Origin: Legionellaceae bacterium | GTDB lineage: Bacteria > Pseudomonadota > Gammaproteobacteria > Legionellales > Legionellaceae | Reading direction: 5' to 3' | Assembly: GCA_027449525.1 (NCBI GenBank) | Contig: DAIDLK010000008.1 | Location: forward strand, 3,569 to 15,645 | Length of the DNA: 12,077 bases | Part shown: positions 9,301 through 12,077 of the stretch, in pieces | Layout: every line of letters begins with the position of its first letter | Position numbering within the stretch: the first letter of the stretch is position 1 | Program-made: the position numbers and the translations under genes | Notes under the pieces: generated by a model | The model's input: the letters and a program-made list of their open reading frames with translations, nothing else | What the model was told of the DNA's origin: nothing | The model's database searches: none

Positions 9301-10595
9301 AATTGCCCTGGGTTTAGTAGCATTTCTTGTTCAATTTTATCGACAGTCCCTACTAAGTTTGCAAGGTAATCGTATTTAAATTTTCGTAATAACCCGCGAA
9401 TGACGTCCTGATTCGCACCATTAAAGCGATTCACTTCGTCCATGATTTCTGTGATCAATGTCTGACCAAAGCTCAGGGTGTTACGTAGAGGAAACAATTT
9501 GAATAGAGGAATTGGCAGTACACTGGGCGCGAGCAAGTTTTTAAGCGCATGCGCTAAATGTGCGCCTTGCGCTTTCAAACGTGCCCAGCGCACGGCGTCA
9601 TCTTGCTCTTCATCCTCCGTGTTGGGTAGCTTAATCCCCAGCCTGCTTGCTTGCATTAGTATATATGCCTTTATTTCATGCAAATAACGCGGTAAGTCCG
9701 CACCGAATTGCGCCATGAGCGGGTAATCAACCCCGTGCTTAGTAGAACGTAATTGCTGCACAGCAGCACCAACGACCACACCAGCTTGTTGCGCGACGCC
9801 CTCTAAATGAAGGTCGTGCTGCTTAAGGTACTCAACGGCATTTTCTGAGTATTTTATGCCCAAGGTAAATAAATTCTGTAGCACTTGCAATAAACTCGCT
9901 AACTCTGAACCAAAGGTTTTGCTCACATCCACATCGGGATGGGTCATAAGATGCGATAGAGCGTATAAATGATCAATTAACGTCTGAGCTTGCTGGGCCG
10001 TCATATTGGTTGGTTCAGTTTGTTCAGCCAGCAACGCACATTGCTCAGCATGGTACAAGCTATTGATGATTTTTTTTAATTGTGAAATGGGTAACGGGTC
10101 AGCCGATAAATGAGTGAATGGTTCACCCTCGGCACGTGGAGCAGTAAAATAACGCTGAATATGCTCACTGAATGCGGCATTATCCAATACCCTCAGCACC
10201 AACCGACTTGTTAGCGCATGCACAGAGTTATGCGATGAATCGGCATACCCGGCAAGTAATGCACGGGCCTGATGCTCGGCAGTGCTATCTCTTGACACTA
10301 GCGCTATTAAGGCTTGGCGAGTAGCTGATAATAGCGGCGAGAATGTTTCTTTGTTCAGCAACTGCACCACGTCAAAGACGGGAGAAATGGATCGAACGGC
10401 AGGAGCTACAGCAATTGGGGTGATGTTGCGATCTATCCATATTGCTGCTGGAACAGCCCATCGAATGCCTTCAACCAAACTTTGAGAATAAGCGGTTTGA
10501 CCCCATTCGCTCAACTGTTGGCGAACCGTGTTCCACTTTTGCGTTTGCTGAGCAATGAATTGATCAATGGTATTCCAATACGAGCTGGCCGGCAT
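6273..10595 (-). CDS. Giant helical protein of unknown function, paralogue A (1440 aa)
   Basis: I do not recognise a named family. It looks almost entirely helical and rich in Leu, Gln and Ala. I see no signal peptide, and a weak hydrophobic stretch near residues 46-67 is not a clear membrane segment. Module 1 has LKKIINSLYH (173-182) and D419, E422, P429-G430 and Y444. Module 2 has LKRIKNALFY (859-868) and D1070, E1073, P1080-G1081 and Y1095. A stretch of about 400 residues between modules has no clear counterpart in paralogue B. A charged coiled-coil-like segment (about 1125-1200) follows module 2, then the conserved FTFAWL...LLTALRLF block (1367-1386). The next in-frame Met is at residue 199, so the start at 10595 is the only sensible one, despite a weak GAGA site (10604-10601). 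A strong promoter lies just upstream. Its end may be frameshifted. An effector or structural role is conjecture; a Dot/Icm effector in the SdhA/SidH size class is one untested idea. Confidence 0.85.
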   Translation of the reverse strand: MPASSYWNTIDQFIAQQTQKWNTVRQQLSEWGQTAYSQSLVEGIRWAVPAAIWIDRNITPIAVAPAVRSISPVFDVVQLLNKETFSPLLSATRQALIALVSRDSTAEHQARALLAGYADSSHNSVHALTSRLVLRVLDNAAFSEHIQRYFTAPRAEGEPFTHLSADPLPISQLKKIINSLYHAEQCALLAEQTEPTNMTAQQAQTLIDHLYALSHLMTHPDVDVSKTFGSELASLLQVLQNLFTLGIKYSENAVEYLKQHDLHLEGVAQQAGVVVGAAVQQLRSTKHGVDYPLMAQFGADLPRYLHEIKAYILMQASRLGIKLPNTEDEEQDDAVRWARLKAQGAHLAHALKNLLAPSVLPIPLFKLFPLRNTLSFGQTLITEIMDEVNRFNGANQDVIRGLLRKFKYDYLANLVGTVDKIEQEMLLNPGQLTFPLMSYLEPNYNFLEQIVDNIVDLSGKNQDLKQLGEAQFLEHRTQQCLERFMTRKEQYLVSAAARTAAERFFALLAPLTPPHQRLRMLPEAVKRDLAEQFKLFKPELDAFDSNWSTIIVHALDVTEAHDGIGQPFCPVYPDTLKNLQSLQPRLAQFFDQCAATDKLQDTLAFQAMAYGYASLDGLQLNPCDVEQDLLDTNLSYCALAAKCMASALAKEAQDEFVNLLKGYAADTPLYTIDLIQPLRNLYPRFQPFWCHAMLKNAHAAKQIAELDCHLIDALSNKNKRTKPLTVGEVRQLLTSTSRQYALFQQTLLQQLVPLQHQVVEEAMQQRAATPLRRDRLAEQRAVFLVKNTGFEKQLTHLETQVDQLLEMFDPLVVVPLQVEARLERGWFTPLTNEIEQAPFPHVHRNPSACLAEPAQLLNLKRIKNALFYLKQASMHLELIPESSPDTDKVAEKTFYVLRVILFEESLRSVADTLQAMTQDPTLRGIVEELFSMYHEVHEHFKVLRAPHVPESEDNEVHADAPGALFYVFNSLFVIPKQLALFGDKKALQELNEHLQNELPNTMKDTKDVNRVIGKTNAWLQLMMEIPTFVPLFNRINKRWTDFAQATHAHTTQHLAALQDDDIAAILLEADHWEVQLGLKPGLISAPIEHFLGIYYRGMLDQLVTDSRAYFMLAQSGTPLMKRFAANQARSAQVEKELLEIEAQIQLENTALEMQQLKGKKATLIMQQGLLQHQATALDALKRNKLSRDAQLEQEYKMTLLSRQLISRYGATAKGLVFTSKLYEEALHEFIKPHAPTILKALRVDLPLAPQIEQQLMPLVPAFIQQQLPVYLQLEAAQVAVQRLEVYLATQRRLMKQHARKHFYPFQSWVLIENEHTLSKKSVRLEQLRALLSDDSLTVQQRIKRLSATVQQAEFKHDLLAHVTYDRFTFAWLVSCIVELLTALRLFTPERQAIYTALNQAGEKRLPHASSMLDWSLFGGASRLKRAEDAGGPRPAADCPP
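7278..8138 (-). repeat. Protein-level repeat: module 2 of paralogue A
   Basis: Residues about 820-1106. It opens with GWFTPLTN...APF (825-838), then LKRIKNALFYLKQ (859-871). It ends with LAALQDDDIAAILLEADH (1054-1071), LKPGLISAPI (1078-1087), YYR (1094-1096) and LVTDSRAY (1102-1109). The latter part matches module 2 of paralogue B over about 55 residues almost without gaps. Confidence 0.75.
9231..10169 (-). repeat. Protein-level repeat: module 1 of paralogue A
   Basis: Residues about 143-455. It starts with HIQRYFTAP...EPF, then LKKIINSLYHAEQ (173-185), and closes with LLRKFKY (402-408), VDKIEQEM and NPGQL (428-432). The 241-residue distance between the two signature motifs is the longest of the four modules (the others are about 184-206). 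Confidence 0.75.
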
Positions 10596-10627
10596 GAATT
10601 TCTCGCAAAAACCACAACATATAAATT

Positions 10628-10656
10628 AGTATACACTATGGTTTAAATAGGGTCAA
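10628..10656 (-). promoter_or_regulatory. Strong sigma-70 promoter for the giant paralogue pair
   Basis: On the minus strand, TTGACC (10656-10651, 5 of 6 bases) and TATACT (10633-10628, 5 of 6) are separated by exactly 17 bases, close to consensus. Transcription would start near 10620, giving a leader of about 25 bases before the ATG at 10595. The -35 and most of the spacer lie inside the last codons of trmB, so the giant genes have their own promoter independent of trmB. There is no terminator between trmB and this promoter. Confidence 0.7.
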
Positions 10657-11329
10657 TTTGGCGCTTCTCGAAAATTAAGTCCCAGACCTTATTCCCAAGC
10701 GTAAGACCACGCTGCTCAAATTTTGTCATTGGGCGTGTGGCAGGACGCGGCATAAAGCCGCATTGGGGTTGTCGGTTGACTAAATCCGTATTGCCTGACA
10801 ACACCATGAGCATATGCTCAGCGTACGCTTGCCAATCCGTTGCGCAATGCAGGTAACCGCCGGGTTGAAGTTTTTTCGCAACTAATGCCACAAATTCGGT
10901 TTGCAACAAGCGGCGTTTATGGTGGCGCTTTTTCGGCCATGGGTCAGGAAAAAAAAGATGCACCCCAGCCAATGAGTTATCAACAATACAATCACGAAAC
11001 GCAACCACGGCATCAAACGGGGCAATGCGTAAATTTGGAATTTGTTGCTCCGCACACGCAGCAGCCAAACTGCCGAGTCCGGCCTGATGCACTTCAATGC
11101 CGATATGGTTAATCTCTGGATGAGCAATAGCGGTAGCTAATAATGATTGGCCCATACCAAACCCAATTTCCACCCACGTATCAGCCGATCGCCCAAACAC
11201 AGCCGTCAAATCCCAGGGACGAATAGACTCGGGCAGAGCGTAGTGCGTTAACGCCTGTTCAAATCCAGCCTGCTGGCGCGGACTCATCCGACCTGCTCGC
11301 AGCACAAAGCTTTTGATTCTGCGTTGCAT
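10643..11329 (-). CDS. trmB: tRNA (guanine-N7-)-methyltransferase
   Basis: TrmB transfers a methyl group from S-adenosylmethionine to N7 of guanine 46 in the variable loop of tRNAs, in the cytoplasm. The 228-residue product is near the family's usual 220-240. EIGFGMG (54-60) is the SAM-binding loop, GIEVH (77-81) the acidic end of the next strand, and PDPWPKKRHHKRR (128-140) the family signature. TKFEQRG (202-208) is the conserved C-terminal motif. The same frame is open up to an ATG at 11428, but that extension of 33 residues overlaps the transposase start and has no family match. The ATG at 11329 follows AGGTGG (11339-11334) by four bases and matches usual TrmB N-termini. The insertion element begins within about 50 bases upstream, so the native promoter may have been replaced or lost. 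Confidence 0.96.
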   Translation of the reverse strand: MQRRIKSFVLRAGRMSPRQQAGFEQALTHYALPESIRPWDLTAVFGRSADTWVEIGFGMGQSLLATAIAHPEINHIGIEVHQAGLGSLAAACAEQQIPNLRIAPFDAVVAFRDCIVDNSLAGVHLFFPDPWPKKRHHKRRLLQTEFVALVAKKLQPGGYLHCATDWQAYAEHMLMVLSGNTDLVNRQPQCGFMPRPATRPMTKFEQRGLTLGNKVWDLIFEKRQIDPI

Positions 11330-11356
11330 ACAACCACCTATATAAAGTTGTTGCGT

Positions 11357-11362
11357 AGTATA
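11357..11362 (-). promoter_or_regulatory. Candidate -10 box for trmB
   Basis: TATACT on the minus strand lies about 28 bases before the trmB ATG, in the 49-base gap between trmB and the transposase. The matching -35 position would fall inside the first codons of the transposase ORF and reads CCTTCA, a poor match. If this is the trmB promoter, its -35 is supplied by or damaged by the insertion element. Confidence 0.3.
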
Positions 11363-11378
11363 CAAGGGAGCAACGAAA

Positions 11379-12077
11379 ATGAAGGATTTACTAATTATGA
11401 GCAAGAAAGAGCTACAATGCAAAAGCATTTTAAATTTAGTGGAACTAAGGCAAATAACGCTTCTGGATGCGTCGAAACGATTGTATTTGTCCTATCGACA
11501 AACAAGACGTATTTATAAGCGCTATTTGCAGCAAGGTGATGCAGGTTTAGTGCATCGCAGCCGAGGCAAGGCGTCACCTCAGCGGTAGAGAAGCTCATTG
11601 AAGAGGATAATCTAAATCTAAACGCAGAGACACTGCGGATGTGGTTAAAAGCAGCGGGTCTTTGGTTGCCCAGGCGTCAGCGTAAGGCGCATCGCTTGAG
11701 ACGTGCTCGTCGCTCAAGGTTTGGTGAGTTATTGCAGCTAGATGGCTCAATACACGCTTGGCTTCCAGGCATTGCAGGCAAACAATGCTTAATGAATTTA
11801 ATTGATGATGCGACGGGTAAGACACTGGCCTTGCTTGATACAGGAGAAACAACGGATGCTGCGTTTCGAGTACTCAAGTGGTGGATTAAGCTGCATGGAA
11901 TTCCAATGGCTATTTCTGTTGATTTAAAGAGCCTGTATATTTCGCCTAAATCTCTGCGTTATAGCGATGAAGATGATTTAGTTGAGCCTGAGTGGCTCAC
12001 CCATTTTTCCAGAGCCTGCAAAGTGCTTGGGATAGAAGTTATTAAAGCCTATTCTCCCCAAGCGAAAGGACGTGTAG
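11379..12077 (+). pseudogene. ISNCY-like transposase, internally deleted and frameshifted, partial
   Basis: The first frame (11379-11588) encodes a helix-turn-helix DNA-binding N-terminus: SKKELQCKSILNLVE, LSYRQTRRIYKRY and GDAGLVHRSRGK, as in ISNCY-type transposases. It stops at TAG 11586. The rest continues in another frame from about 11573 to the edge: VEKLIEED, ETLRMWLKAAGLW, then an integrase core. That core has LQLDGS (Asp codon 11741), MNLIDDATG, SVDLKSLY (Asp codon 11921) and YSPQAKGRV, just before the expected catalytic Glu. From memory of the family, about 30 residues between RSRG and the EKL segment are missing, so a deletion rather than a simple one-base slip broke the gene. The second Asp context (VDLKSLY) also differs from the usual TDRKNVY. 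The element is likely inactive unless supplied in trans. Programmed frameshifting is unlikely given the missing residues. Confidence 0.82.
11379..12077 (+). mobile_element. Insertion sequence, ISNCY-like, left part only
   Basis: The element is recognised only through its transposase remnant. Its left end must lie between the trmB start (11329) and the transposase start (11379); I could not identify a terminal inverted repeat or target duplication because the right end is outside the window. The coordinates given are therefore those of the coding remnant. An AGGGAG (11365-11370) precedes the first ATG; a second in-frame ATG at 11397 (MSKKELQ) is an alternative start. Confidence 0.7.

Noticed and set aside
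11330..11428. Longer trmB start at 11428 with a hydrophobic N-terminal extension
   Set aside because: The extension overlaps the transposase start and is not seen in TrmB; the ATG at 11329 has a good AGGTGG site and matches the family N-terminus.
11573..11588. Programmed -1 frameshift in the transposase
   Set aside because: There is no slippery heptamer at the junction, and the family segment expected there seems to be missing, so a deletion explains it better.

Overview
The window looks like the chromosome of a gammaproteobacterium with mid-range GC (judged by eye, not counted). The placement rests on the gammaproteobacterial character of the DnaE and TrmB proteins. Two giant helical paralogues of unknown function and a decayed ISNCY-like insertion sequence beside housekeeping genes would suit an intracellular or host-associated lineage such as the Legionellales. 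That narrower placement is a guess.

Layout from left to right. Positions 1-2499 (minus) hold the first 833 codons of dnaE, the replicative polymerase III alpha subunit; its 3' end lies outside the window. A 105-base intergenic gap separates it from a divergent single-domain universal stress protein gene (2605-3021, plus). Converging on that gene is a tiny 44-codon cysteine-rich secreted or lipoprotein-like ORF (3026-3160, minus), with its own ribosome binding site and a perfect TATAAT box. Positions 3206-10595 (minus) are filled by two very large ORFs of 1006 and 1440 codons. They are paralogues, and each carries two copies of the same helical module. A strong sigma-70-type promoter buried in the end of trmB probably drives both. 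trmB (10643-11329, minus), the tRNA guanine-N7 methyltransferase gene, follows. The right edge (11379-12077, plus) is a transposase gene broken by an internal deletion and frameshift; it runs off the window.

The housekeeping genes are ordinary. The notable content is the pair of giant paralogues. All four module copies share two signatures with exact spacing: [LI]-K-x3-N-x-L-[YF]-[HY], and about 185-240 residues later D-x2-E-x6-P-G-x13-Y. First modules resemble each other more than they resemble second modules, so the internal duplication seems older than the gene duplication. I recognise no catalytic motif in them and do not assign a function; a secreted or effector-like role is only a hypothesis. 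No tRNA, rRNA, CRISPR array or convincing intrinsic terminator was seen, and every stretch without a gene is shorter than 300 bases.
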